Assembly (NCBI GenBank): GCA_038231495.1
Contig: JBBRLG010000179.1
Location: 1 to 12,584 of the forward strand
Source of the DNA: JBBRLG01 sp038231495
GTDB taxonomy: Bacteria > Planctomycetota > Planctomycetia > Gemmatales > Gemmataceae
Reading direction: 5' to 3'
Length of the DNA stretch: 12,584 nt
The first letter of the stretch is position 1. Each line of letters starts with the position of its first letter. The notes below the pieces were generated by a model. That model was not told the origin of the DNA. It saw nothing but the letters and a program-made list of their open reading frames with translations, and searched no databases. The position numbers and the translations under genes were made by a program. This document shows positions 1 through 6,839 of the stretch, in pieces.

Positions 1-74
1 AGCCCTAAGCGCCAGCGAGGGACCGTCCCTCCTGGCATGCCGCAAGGGGTCGTCCCTCGCTGGCGCTTCGGGCT
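1..74. repeat. Long inverted repeat (REP-like) at left edge
   Basis: Positions 1-23 and 52-74 are inverted copies of each other with one mismatch (arm core gcgccagcgagggac), around a 28-nt spacer. The element ends 29 nt past the stop codon of the minus-strand sigma factor gene, so it could form the hairpin at that transcript's 3' end. No T-tract follows it. It may continue beyond the window edge. Similar GC-rich arms are, from memory, dispersed in planctomycete genomes, but this was not checked. Confidence 0.8.
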
Positions 75-103
75 TGTGTCATGCCAAGCCGCGGGGCGTA
101 TAC

Positions 104-676
104 TCAGTCGAGCATGTCTTCAAACTCCCGCCGCAGCTTGCGCATCACCCGGAATTTGGCCAGGTAGACGGCGTTTTCCGTCATGCCGAGTTCCTTGGCC
201 ACGTCGCGCGACGACCGCCCTTCCACGACCACGGCCCAACACGCCTGCCAGGTGGCCGGCTCAAACTCGGCCTTCATGATTTCCAAGGCCCGGCGGAACA
301 ACTGTTCGCGATATTCGCGCTCCCAAAAGGCGTCCGCGCCCGACTTGTCCGCCACGCCCGAGAGACCCTTTTCCCCTGCGGCCGGCCGGCGTTGCACCTT
401 GCGCTGGCCGTCGCGCCACTTGTTCATCACGATTGTTCGCAACCAGCTGCGGAAGCTTTTGCTTTGGTCGTAGCGGAATTCGGGCAATTTTTGCAGCAGC
501 GTCACAAAAACGTCCTGCACCAAGTCGACCGCGTCCTGCGTTTGCAGGCCGGCATTGCGCGCCCAGTAGATGAGCAACGGCGTGTACAACTCGACGAAGC
601 GCTCCCAGGCCTTCTCTTCTTGGGGTAAGCGCAGCCGCTCCAGGAGGCTGACGGAGGTTGTGTGCATGGGCACCAT
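104..676 (-). CDS. ECF-type RNA polymerase sigma-70 factor
   Basis: This 190-residue protein has the layout of an ECF sigma factor, which directs RNA polymerase to alternative promoters. Sigma region 2 spans about residues 24-95, with the core-binding/-10 helix around DLVQDVFVTLLQKL (51-64) and the FRSWLRTIVMNKWRD segment just after it. Region 4 spans about 129-184, with a helix-turn-helix around SSRDVAKELGMTENAVY (155-171) that would read the -35 element. Regions 1 and 3 are absent, as expected for ECF factors. The first ATG (complement of 674-676) is preferred because an AGGA lies about 10 nt upstream; the ATG three codons later has no Shine-Dalgarno-like sequence. No anti-sigma factor gene is adjacent. 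The divergent neighbour is an exported protease, which could be a target, but this is inference. Family call is firm; regulon unknown. Confidence 0.9.
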   Translation of the reverse strand: MVPMHTTSVSLLERLRLPQEEKAWERFVELYTPLLIYWARNAGLQTQDAVDLVQDVFVTLLQKLPEFRYDQSKSFRSWLRTIVMNKWRDGQRKVQRRPAAGEKGLSGVADKSGADAFWEREYREQLFRRALEIMKAEFEPATWQACWAVVVEGRSSRDVAKELGMTENAVYLAKFRVMRKLRREFEDMLD

Positions 677-718
677 TGTGCCTGAGTCCTGCCGGATTCA
701 CAAGGATCATGTGGCGCC

Positions 719-744
719 TTCCCGGTTTGAAAAAAATCCGGGAA
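719..744. promoter_or_regulatory. Short palindrome between divergent sigma and protease genes
   Basis: TTCCCGG (719-725) and CCGGGAA (738-744) form a perfect 7-bp inverted repeat around an A-rich 12-nt centre. It sits in the 152-nt divergent intergenic region, 42 nt upstream of the sigma factor start and 84 nt upstream of the protease start. It could be an operator or a 5'-leader hairpin. No convincing -35/-10 pair was found beside it, so the role is open. Confidence 0.35.
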
Positions 745-814
745 AGAAAAGAGAACGCCCCTCGTACCCTTCCGGAGCAGTCAACCGTGCGAGTTTCAAG
801 ACACACCACAATAC

Positions 815-821
815 GAAAGGG
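815..821 (+). promoter_or_regulatory. Ribosome binding site fixing the protease start
   Basis: GAAAGGG ends 7 nt before the ATG at 829. It selects this start over the in-frame ATG at 658, which would overlap the start of the sigma factor gene and add 57 residues without signal character. Confidence 0.65.
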
Positions 822-828
822 TTCCATC

Positions 829-3663
829 ATGGCGTTCTCTCAACTCCGTCGCTGGCTGAAAAAGACGTCCAAGAGCTTGTTCGCGGCACCGTCGCGGGCG
901 AAACGCCCGGCGCGCCGTTCGCAGTTGGGGGTCGAATCGCTGGAAACGCGCCTGGCGCTGTCGCTGACGGAGGTACACGGTATTGTTGCGGGCGACTGGG
1001 CTTCAGGCGTGGTCAGCATTCAAGTCCACTTTCATGAAGATCCCAGCAACACGGATTATTTCACCACGGGCGTGATGATCGATTCCACGCACGTACTGAC
1101 GTGTGCCCACGGCCTTTACCGCTCTACCTCCACGAACAACCATGGCTTCCCGGATACCGCCAAAGTCTTCCTTGGTCGCCAAGGCGGCGGCGACACCTCC
1201 TTCGACGGCTCCGTCGGCGTAGGCATGTATGTAAATGTGGCTCCACACTACGCCGGTGGGGACTCCCTGAAGAACGACATAGCAATTATTACCGTCAACC
1301 CTCAAACCCTGCCGTCAAATTTCTACCACTTCCAGGTCGATAACAATACCGACAAAAGGGATCTCCGCAACGTACAACTCTTTTCTGCCGGCTATCCCGG
1401 GGAGACGTACGACGCCAGGCACATGTATAAGACCGGTGGGAAAATCGCGGGCGTGACGACCATCGGCGATTCAACGCCATTGTTGTATTGGACAAACCAC
1501 AGTTACAACGACGAGCAGGGCTTATCGTTGTTTATCCACGGTCAAAGCGGCAGCGCGCTGTACACGAAGGATGCCGCGGGAAATCGCTACGTCGAAGGCA
1601 TTTTTCATGGCGCGTCTGATGACCATTGGACAGGTTATGCGACGGCAATCACTACGGACATCCATACCTGGATCAACGGCGTCCTCAACGGTTCCTCCAC
1701 CGGCGGCAGCGGCGGTCGCGGTATTATTAGTGGCGGCGGCGGTGGTGGCACCGGTGGTGGCACCGGCGGCGGCGGTTCGCAGACCGTTTCCACGTCCACC
1801 ACGCTGGTGTCGTCCTTGCTCAACTCCAAATCCGGCCAGTCCGTGACCTTCACCGCTATGGTGAGCGCGGCCAGCGGCTCCGCCACCGGAACGGTCACGT
1901 TTTATGACGGCACCACGGTACTCGGCACGGACACCCTGACGCCGGGCGAAGCCGGTACTGTCGCCTACGTCTCGACCCCGAACCTCCCGATCGGAACGCA
2001 TTCCATTACCGCGACCTATTCCGGCGATAGCGGCCACACTGGCAGTAACTCCGCCGCGTTGACCGAGACCGTCTGGGCGCAGATCGACGTCACGTATACC
2101 ACCCTGTATGCGTCCACCCTCACGCCCAACCTCGGCGACGCCGTGACGTTCACCGCGACCGTCGATAGCCCTCAAATGGCAACCGGGACCGTGTCGTTCT
2201 ACGACGGCGACGCCTACCTCGGCACCGCGACGCTGCAAAGGGGCAACGGGGACTTGAGCGGAATGCAGGCAACCCTTACGACGACCTCCCTCGGAGTTGG
2301 CTCGCATTCCATTTCGGCTCAGTATTCCGGCGATGCGACGGAAAGCCCCAGCCGGACCTCGTGGTCCTTGGTCATCGCGGTGGCGCCTATGCCGACCGCC
2401 GCCACGGTGGTAACGACGACCTCGCTCCGCTCGTCACTCGCCAAAGCCGTCGTCGGCCAAAGCGTGACTTTCACGGCGACCGTAGCTGCCGGGGACCAGT
2501 CACTGACCGGCTCGGTGACCTTCTTCGACGGCAACGCCACCCTCGGGGTCAGCAAGATTGTCGTTACCCAGGGGGCTGCCGAGGCGACGTTCACGACCTC
2601 CGCCCTCACCGCCGGCGCGCACGCCATCACGGCCCAGTATTCCGACGACACCGGCCTAGCGATGAGCAACTCGACGGTGCTGACGGAGACGATTGCGAAG
2701 GCCGCGCCGCCTCCGCCAGTCGCCGGCAACCATGCCCCGATCCTGGAACCGATCGCCGCGCAAAAGGTGCTCGAAGGCGCGGCCCTGGTCTTCCAGGCAG
2801 TGGCTCACGACGCCGATGCGGACCAGACTCTTACCTTTACCCTCGATGCCGGCGCTCCCGCCGGTGCGGGCATCGACCCCGCGACGGGTCAGTTTACCTG
2901 GACGCCGTCCGTAATGCACGGGCAGTTGCCGGGCGCTTACAGCGTCACCGTCCGCGCCACGGACAACGGCGTGCCGGCGCTCAGCAGTTCGCAGACGGTG
3001 ACGATTACGGTCCAAGGCGTGGCCGACCCGGGCCGTGGCAAGAACGCCTGGGAACTGGTGGCGAACGCGCTCACCCACAGCGCCGAGTTCTACACCAACT
3101 TCATTAACGGGGCGTACAACCGCTACCTGGGACGCACGCCGGACGCGGCGGGTTTGGCTTACTGGGTCGATCGTATGCAACACGGCCTGAGCGACGAGCG
3201 CCTGGAAGCGGGCTTCATCGGCTCGGACGAATACATCCACAACCACGGCGGCACCGGCGCCAATTGGGTGCGCGGCCTCTACATCGATTTGCTCGGCCGT
3301 ATGCCGAACGACGCGGAAGTGGCCTCGTGGGTGAGCAACTTAACCAACGGCACGAAGGCGGCGGACGTGGCGTTCGGCTTCGCCGCCAGTGCCGAGCGCG
3401 AGGGCCAGCGCGTCGGCAACGATTACCGCTCCTACTTGGGCCGCGACGCCCACGCCGACGAGACCGCCTACTGGGTCGGGGCGTTCCTCACCGGCGCGGA
3501 CAACGAGAAAGTCGTGGCGGGCTTCGTCAGCTCGCCGGAGTTCTTCGAGAGCCACGGCAACAACGTGAACGACTGGCTGTTCGTCAACTACCGCGACCTT
3601 TTGCACCGGACGCCGGACCAGGCGGGTTTCGATCGCGGGATCCAAACTTTGAAGGGTGGTTAA
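829..3663 (+). CDS. Exported trypsin-like serine protease with Ig-like and DUF4214 domains
   Basis: The protein has 944 residues. The basic N-terminus leads to VESLETRLALS (35-45), the motif common at the start of planctomycete surface and secreted proteins. A trypsin/V8-like protease domain follows (about 46-285), with a complete apparent triad: His94 in TCAHG, Asp150 in KNDIAIITV and Ser240 in GQSGSALY. A Gly-rich linker (292-316) joins three bacterial Ig-like repeats of the Big_3_5 type (about 322-415, 423-515, 529-625), each carrying G-x-V-x-F-[YF]-D-G and a [ST]-G-D-like strand. A cadherin/He_PIG-like domain (about 634-729) has the IDPATGQFTWTP signature. The C-terminus (about 745-944) holds three DUF4214 repeats (LGRxPDAAGLAYWV type) and a shorter fourth. 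The likely role is extracellular or cell-surface proteolysis with adhesive stalk modules; the substrate is unknown. The start is set by GAAAGGG at 815-821. It is divergent from the sigma factor gene. Confidence 0.88.
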   Translation: MAFSQLRRWLKKTSKSLFAAPSRAKRPARRSQLGVESLETRLALSLTEVHGIVAGDWASGVVSIQVHFHEDPSNTDYFTTGVMIDSTHVLTCAHGLYRSTSTNNHGFPDTAKVFLGRQGGGDTSFDGSVGVGMYVNVAPHYAGGDSLKNDIAIITVNPQTLPSNFYHFQVDNNTDKRDLRNVQLFSAGYPGETYDARHMYKTGGKIAGVTTIGDSTPLLYWTNHSYNDEQGLSLFIHGQSGSALYTKDAAGNRYVEGIFHGASDDHWTGYATAITTDIHTWINGVLNGSSTGGSGGRGIISGGGGGGTGGGTGGGGSQTVSTSTTLVSSLLNSKSGQSVTFTAMVSAASGSATGTVTFYDGTTVLGTDTLTPGEAGTVAYVSTPNLPIGTHSITATYSGDSGHTGSNSAALTETVWAQIDVTYTTLYASTLTPNLGDAVTFTATVDSPQMATGTVSFYDGDAYLGTATLQRGNGDLSGMQATLTTTSLGVGSHSISAQYSGDATESPSRTSWSLVIAVAPMPTAATVVTTTSLRSSLAKAVVGQSVTFTATVAAGDQSLTGSVTFFDGNATLGVSKIVVTQGAAEATFTTSALTAGAHAITAQYSDDTGLAMSNSTVLTETIAKAAPPPPVAGNHAPILEPIAAQKVLEGAALVFQAVAHDADADQTLTFTLDAGAPAGAGIDPATGQFTWTPSVMHGQLPGAYSVTVRATDNGVPALSSSQTVTITVQGVADPGRGKNAWELVANALTHSAEFYTNFINGAYNRYLGRTPDAAGLAYWVDRMQHGLSDERLEAGFIGSDEYIHNHGGTGANWVRGLYIDLLGRMPNDAEVASWVSNLTNGTKAADVAFGFAASAEREGQRVGNDYRSYLGRDAHADETAYWVGAFLTGADNEKVVAGFVSSPEFFESHGNNVNDWLFVNYRDLLHRTPDQAGFDRGIQTLKGG

Positions 3664-3676
3664 GTCTAAGGGCGTG

Positions 3677-3758
3677 GCAAAACTTTCGGGGGCCGGCGTA
3701 TTGCCCCCTCTCCGCCAAGGGGCGAGGGGGGCAAAACACCGGCCCCCGAAAGTTTTGC
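3677..3758. repeat. Perfect 20-bp inverted repeat with nested hairpin after protease gene
   Basis: Positions 3677-3696 and 3739-3758 are perfect inverted copies (arm gcaaaactttcgggggccgg). Inside them a second stem pairs 3701-3710 with 3724-3734, allowing one bulge. The outer arm begins 13 nt after the protease stop codon. It would form a very stable two-stage hairpin in RNA and could protect or terminate the transcript, though no T-tract follows. It could also be a dispersed REP/MITE-type insertion. Confidence 0.85.
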
Positions 3759-4021
3759 GGCATGGTTCAAAGGCCGCAAGCACGAGGCAACAAGTGGAAT
3801 TCGTTTCATTCACCCCCCCCATACACCCCCCTGAACGAATATCCCAAAGTGGAACTTCTTCCCGGGCAAAGACTTCAAGCATTCATTCCGGGTGCCGCCC
3901 CAGCGTCACGTGCTTGAACAACGGTAGTTTCCTTTGCCATCTGCGTTTGAACCATGCCAGTTTTGCCACGCCCGCAATCCCCCAACTCCAAACCCCTCTA
4001 TGCCCAACAACCGCTCGCCGC

Positions 4022-4027
4022 TAGAAT
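4022..4027 (+). promoter_or_regulatory. Candidate -10 element for the phosphatase gene
   Basis: TAGAAT, one mismatch from TATAAT, lies 64 nt upstream of the phosphatase ATG. No good -35 hexamer is found 16-18 nt further upstream (CTATGCC region), so the call is tentative. Confidence 0.3.
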
Positions 4028-4080
4028 CGCGGCCCGGCGCGGGCCGTTTTTCCGACGGTCCCACGGAACAGTCGTCGCAC

Positions 4081-4085
4081 GGAGG
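4081..4085 (+). promoter_or_regulatory. Ribosome binding site fixing the phosphatase start
   Basis: A perfect GGAGG ends 6 nt before the ATG at 4092. It decides the start over the upstream in-frame ATG at 3954, which would hide the membrane anchor 46 residues inside the protein. Confidence 0.8.
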
Positions 4086-4091
4086 CAACCC

Positions 4092-4670
4092 ATGTCCCGC
4101 TGGCTGCAAGTCGTCCTCGGCAGCGCCCTGGCCGTCATGCTGATTACCGCACCCGTCCTGTTCGCCTTTCACCAACAGCACCAGATGCGCAATTTCCGCG
4201 CGGTGCGCAAGGGCGTCTTGTACCGGTCCGGCCAGATGACGCCGGAGGGGCTGAAAAAGGCCCACCACGAATACCATTTCAAAACGGTCGTGTCGTTGCG
4301 CGACGCGCTGGCACCGGGCATGGCACCGCCGGACGTTGCCGAGGAGGCGTTCTGCGCCAAGGAGGAAATAACCTTTGTGCGCTTGCCGCCTTATCACTGG
4401 GAAGGCGCGGAAGGCACGGTGCCGCCCGTCGAGGAGAACGTGCGTAAGTTCCGGGCGATCATGGCCGACCCCAAGAACTACCCGGTGCTGCTGCACTGTT
4501 TCGCGGGCATTCACCGCACCGGCGCGTTCACGGCGATCTACCGGATGGAGTTCGAGAGTTGGACCAACGCCCAGGCGCTGGCCGAGATGCGGGCGTGCGG
4601 TTATTCCAACCTGGACGAGGAGTGGGATATTTTGGGTTATTTGGAGAAGTACCGCCCGGCGGGGCGGTAA
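4092..4670 (+). CDS. Membrane-anchored dual-specificity/tyrosine phosphatase (Siw14/PFA-DSP-like)
   Basis: The protein has 192 residues. One hydrophobic segment (about 5-26) follows a short N-terminus and would act as a membrane anchor or uncleaved signal, placing the catalytic domain on the outer face of the inner membrane. The phosphatase domain begins around LYRSGQM (43-49), a motif typical of Siw14-like and related bacterial DSPs. The CX5R loop is HCFAGIHRTG, with nucleophile Cys136 and phosphate-binding Arg142. The HRTG ending matches plant/fungal PFA-DSP enzymes, some of which act on inositol pyrophosphates. The expected general-acid loop (about 97-110, LPPYHWEGAEG) has no Asp, only Glu104 and Glu107, so the acid is not obvious. 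Substrate could be phosphotyrosine, phosphoinositide or another phosphate ester. It stands alone, with a strong palindrome 6 nt past its stop. Confidence 0.85.
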   Translation: MSRWLQVVLGSALAVMLITAPVLFAFHQQHQMRNFRAVRKGVLYRSGQMTPEGLKKAHHEYHFKTVVSLRDALAPGMAPPDVAEEAFCAKEEITFVRLPPYHWEGAEGTVPPVEENVRKFRAIMADPKNYPVLLHCFAGIHRTGAFTAIYRMEFESWTNAQALAEMRACGYSNLDEEWDILGYLEKYRPAGR

Positions 4671-4676
4671 ACGAAA

Positions 4677-4718
4677 CGCCGCTTGCGGCTTTGCATGAAT
4701 GCAAAGCCGCAAGCGGCG
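4677..4718. terminator. Near-perfect 42-nt palindrome between convergent genes
   Basis: Positions 4677-4696 and 4699-4718 are perfect 20-bp inverted copies (arm cgccgcttgcggctttgcat) with only a 2-nt centre. The palindrome sits 6 nt after the phosphatase stop and 12 nt from the stop of the minus-strand gene ending at 4731. This is the position expected of a bidirectional terminator. Neither side carries a T-tract, so a transcript-protecting hairpin or a REP-like repeat is also possible. Confidence 0.6.
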
Positions 4719-4730
4719 AACGGGACCAAT

Positions 4731-4970
4731 TCAGGAAGCGAGTACCTTGTCCACTTCGGCCTGAGTAATCAGGCGCGAGGGCGTGTCGAGCTGGGTGCTG
4801 AGCCAACTCATGACGACGGGCGTGTAGGGCAATTTGCCCTGTTTCTTGATCGTTTCGACCATGCGCAGCTTACGGCGTTGGCGCTCGTACATCTTGCGCA
4901 TGCCGTTGAGCGTGCGTGACTCGGCCTGGTCCTCGCGGCGCTGCTCGCGGCGGATCCGACGTGCTCCCAT
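4731..4970 (-). CDS. Small basic hypothetical protein (79 residues)
   Basis: I do not recognise a named family. The first 45 residues are very rich in Arg, Lys and Glu and look helical (MGARRIRREQRREDQ, then RKMYERQRRKLR). They are followed by a short hydrophobic stretch PYTPVVMSWLS and an acidic/neutral tail ending EVDKVLAS. There is no signal peptide, membrane segment or Cys. The ATG at 4968-4970 is chosen because AGGAG at 4979-4983 lies 8 nt upstream; an in-frame GTG three codons earlier overlaps that site and cannot use it. The high basic charge could suit nucleic-acid or ribosome binding, but that is guesswork. The good ribosome binding site and clean gene spacing support it being real. 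Confidence 0.65.
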   Translation of the reverse strand: MGARRIRREQRREDQAESRTLNGMRKMYERQRRKLRMVETIKKQGKLPYTPVVMSWLSTQLDTPSRLITQAEVDKVLAS

Positions 4971-4978
4971 CTCAACCA

Positions 4979-4983
4979 CTCCT
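4979..4983 (-). promoter_or_regulatory. Ribosome binding site deciding the start of the small basic protein
   Basis: Read on the minus strand, AGGAG is followed after 8 nt by ATG (4970-4968). It overlaps the upstream in-frame GTG (4979-4977), which rules that codon out as the start. Confidence 0.7.
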
Positions 4984-5061
4984 GTCTGCGGTTCTGCGGG
5001 CTATTCGCGAAAGAGATTAACATAGCAGCGCAGAGGGTTGACGGGAAGGGGGCAAAAATGC

Positions 5062-5180
5062 GTCGGGTGTCGGGTGTCGGGCGTCGGGCGTCGGAAGAGG
5101 GGAACATAAATAGCTGTTAGCTGTCAGCTTTCAGCTATCAGCCAATTCCGACACCCGACACCCGACACCCGACACCCGAT
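5062..5180. repeat. Three adjacent 7-nt tandem arrays forming an inverted repeat
   Basis: Left array 5062-5094: gtcgggt, gtcgggt, gtcgggc, gtcgggc and a partial gtcgg. Middle array 5112-5143: agctgtt, agctgtc, agctttc, agctatc and agcc. Right array 5148-5180: four copies of ccgacac and a partial ccgat, the reverse complement of the left units. All three keep an exact 7-nt period. The outer arrays can pair as stems with the AGCT-rich array in the loop. The right end is 4 nt past the stop of the minus-strand barrel gene. The pattern resembles the heptanucleotide STRR repeats described in cyanobacteria. Confidence 0.85.
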
Positions 5181-5184
5181 CTTG

Positions 5185-6432
5185 TTAGAACCGCCACCGG
5201 AATTCCAGCCGCAGCGATTCGTCGCCCATGCTGTTCGACGTGAAGTTGAACGCGGTGCCGACACCGAAGTCGATCTTGTCGCAGATCACCAGGCGGATGC
5301 CGGGTCCGATGCTGACGATGTCGCTGATACCCTTGGCGCTGAGCGGCAAGCCCGTGTCCGTGCTCGTGTACGAGCCGCCGAGCAACTCGTAGCCGTTCAA
5401 TTCCGCCACGCCGATTAGCTTGATGTCGTGACCGCAGTGCCACAGGAGCTGGTTTAAGCTCAGGTGGTAGTGCAGCACCGGCCCCTGGTAGGTGCCGTCG
5501 CCGCCGAGCGGGAAGCGGTAGGCCAGCTGGCTTTGCAGGTAGGTCTCGGGGGCGAGCTTCAACGACAGCATCAGCGACGGCTCCAGGGAGACGTGGCCGG
5601 TGCCCAAACCCTTGGAGAAGTTGCCCGTCGGCACGATCGTCTTGAAGCCGAACGTGAACTGCATCAGCTCGCAATCCAGCAGCATCGACTTGGTGCCGAT
5701 GCTCATGTCGCCGAAGCCCGACGCGCCGGCATAGTTGTCCGGCGACACCTGCTCGTAGGGCAATTCGATCGAGGCGCTGAAGCGGTCGATGGCGACTTCG
5801 TTATAGAGCATGAACGTCTGGTAGTTGACGCGGCCGCCGCCGAACGTGCCGGCCCGCGGCTTGGGGCCTTTGCCCTTGCCGTCGGACCGCGGGTACAGGT
5901 ACTCCGACTTGTCCGGGAACGGGTAGTCCCAGACGTTCTCGTAGCGCAGGCGCATCTGGGTGACCGGGCGGGCCGCCTCGGTGAAGAAGGCGGCGTCGGC
6001 GAGCGCGTTCCAGTGGGCCTCGTAGCACGGATCGGGGCAGCAGACGCAGTGATAGAAGCCGCAGAACAGGCGGGCCGCCGCGTTCTCGCCGTCACAGTTG
6101 CAGTCGCAGGCCCGGCGGCCGTTGCAACCGCCGCCGCCGCAACCGCCACAACTCGAACAACCGCCGAGGCCGTCGGGCGGCGCGTTGCCGAGCACACCCG
6201 CACTACACGAGGCGCAGCCCGTTTGCACCAGGCCGTCGTTGGCCGGGGCCAGGGTGCCGTCGGTCGTGGGCACGCCGGCCACCGCCGGAAGGGTGGAGGG
6301 CAGGGCTGCCTTTGGCGGGCTAGCGCCCGGCATCGCCTGGGCGTGAGCGCCGCCGGCCAGGCCGGCCAGCAGGATGGCCGCCGCCCCCACACTCCAAAGG
6401 CCCGTGAATCCCCGGTTCCGCTTCCCGTCCAT
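5185..6432 (-). CDS. Cys-rich exported protein, predicted outer-membrane beta-barrel
   Basis: The protein has 415 residues. A Sec signal peptide is clear: basic start, hydrophobic core about 12-28, likely cleavage after AHA (residue 31). A spacer rich in Ala, Pro and Thr leads to a stretch at about 72-141 with 14 cysteines in CxxC, CxC and CC patterns, including GGCSSCGGCGGGGC and HCVCCPDPC. The remaining 270 residues contain alternating polar/aromatic strands (for example FSASIELPYEQV, MQFTFGFKTIVPTG, LRLEFRWRF). The chain ends in Phe, the usual last residue of outer-membrane barrels that use the BAM machinery. It may be a porin-like or structural envelope protein; the Cys cluster could bind metal or form disulphides. 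AAGGAG lies 7 nt before the ATG. It diverges from the secreted HEAT protein gene. I know no gene name for it. Confidence 0.8.
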   Translation of the reverse strand: MDGKRNRGFTGLWSVGAAAILLAGLAGGAHAQAMPGASPPKAALPSTLPAVAGVPTTDGTLAPANDGLVQTGCASCSAGVLGNAPPDGLGGCSSCGGCGGGGCNGRRACDCNCDGENAAARLFCGFYHCVCCPDPCYEAHWNALADAAFFTEAARPVTQMRLRYENVWDYPFPDKSEYLYPRSDGKGKGPKPRAGTFGGGRVNYQTFMLYNEVAIDRFSASIELPYEQVSPDNYAGASGFGDMSIGTKSMLLDCELMQFTFGFKTIVPTGNFSKGLGTGHVSLEPSLMLSLKLAPETYLQSQLAYRFPLGGDGTYQGPVLHYHLSLNQLLWHCGHDIKLIGVAELNGYELLGGSYTSTDTGLPLSAKGISDIVSIGPGIRLVICDKIDFGVGTAFNFTSNSMGDESLRLEFRWRF

Positions 6433-6839
6433 GGCTTCGCTCCTTTTCCTGAACCCGGCCGGTGCCCCTACGTCGTCGCCGGCCCGGCAAATTCGTTATT
6501 CGCGGCTTCCTCGTCGTCTTCGCGATATTGCGCCTTTCGGCTTGGTTTCTCTATCGGCCCGCCGGTTGTGCAACCTTTGAGGAATCCGCCGAACCGCGCG
6601 CCTATTCCATTCGTGGCAGTTTGACCGAATTCGCGGAATGGCGCGATCCCCCTTATATCGGGCAGAGGTCCACAATTGGTCATAATCCGCGCATTCCTCA
6701 AGTTGTGTCCTTCCGTTAGTCGAAGCATTTGGCAGACCGAGGAAGCTCGAAAATCGACCCGACACGGTACACCGCGCGTCCTGAGACGACAGGGCAACCG
6801 GCAAAACATCCCGACCCGGAAAACGAGGGAAGCAAAGCC
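6433..6839. other. 407-nt divergent intergenic region
   Basis: The region should hold promoters for the minus-strand barrel gene and the plus-strand HEAT gene. It contains both ribosome binding sites (AAGGAG on the minus strand near 6440-6445; GAGGGA at 6825-6830) and an AT-richer stretch around 6640-6690, including CATAAT at 6681-6686. A weak inverted similarity joins CTTTGAGGAAT near 6570-6585 with ATTCCTCAAG near 6693-6702. No -35/-10 pair is convincing. Short open frames here lack coding character, and no other gene is seen. Confidence 0.5.

Larger units (their letters stand above)
3664..4091. other. 428-nt intergenic region between protease and phosphatase genes
   Basis: The region opens with a long nested inverted repeat (3677-3758). 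It then holds two C-runs (around 3813-3830), a short 8-bp inverted repeat TTCAAGCA/TGCTTGAA (3874-3881, 3911-3918), a candidate -10 hexamer at 4022-4027 and the phosphatase ribosome binding site. Upstream in-frame ATG codons exist (for example 3954), but the translation there is Pro/Arg-rich, lacks a ribosome binding site and looks non-coding. No further gene is seen. Confidence 0.6.

Noticed and set aside
74..628. Long plus-strand open frame opposite the sigma factor gene
   Set aside because: It is the antisense shadow of the ECF sigma factor; it has no domain, no ribosome binding site and a composition driven by the codon bias of the opposite strand.
658..828. N-terminal extension of the protease from an upstream ATG
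   Set aside because: It overlaps the start of the sigma factor gene, lacks a ribosome binding site and would bury the planctomycete export motif; the ATG at 829 has GAAAGGG upstream.
1522..2307. 261-codon minus-strand open frame inside the protease gene
   Set aside because: The Gly/Ala/Arg-rich translation mirrors the Ig-like and Gly-linker coding sequence; it has no start signals.
3906..4712. 268-codon minus-strand open frame opposite the phosphatase gene
   Set aside because: The plus-strand frame has the HCxxGxHRTG active site, a membrane anchor and GGAGG; the minus-strand frame has no such support and passes through the 4677-4718 palindrome.
5062..5180. CRISPR array
   Set aside because: Units are only 7 nt and directly adjacent, with no unique spacers of CRISPR size and no cas genes.
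5464..6624. 386-codon plus-strand open frame across the barrel gene
   Set aside because: It is antisense to a gene with a clear signal peptide and C-terminal Phe; its Val/Ala/Arg-rich translation has no recognisable domain.
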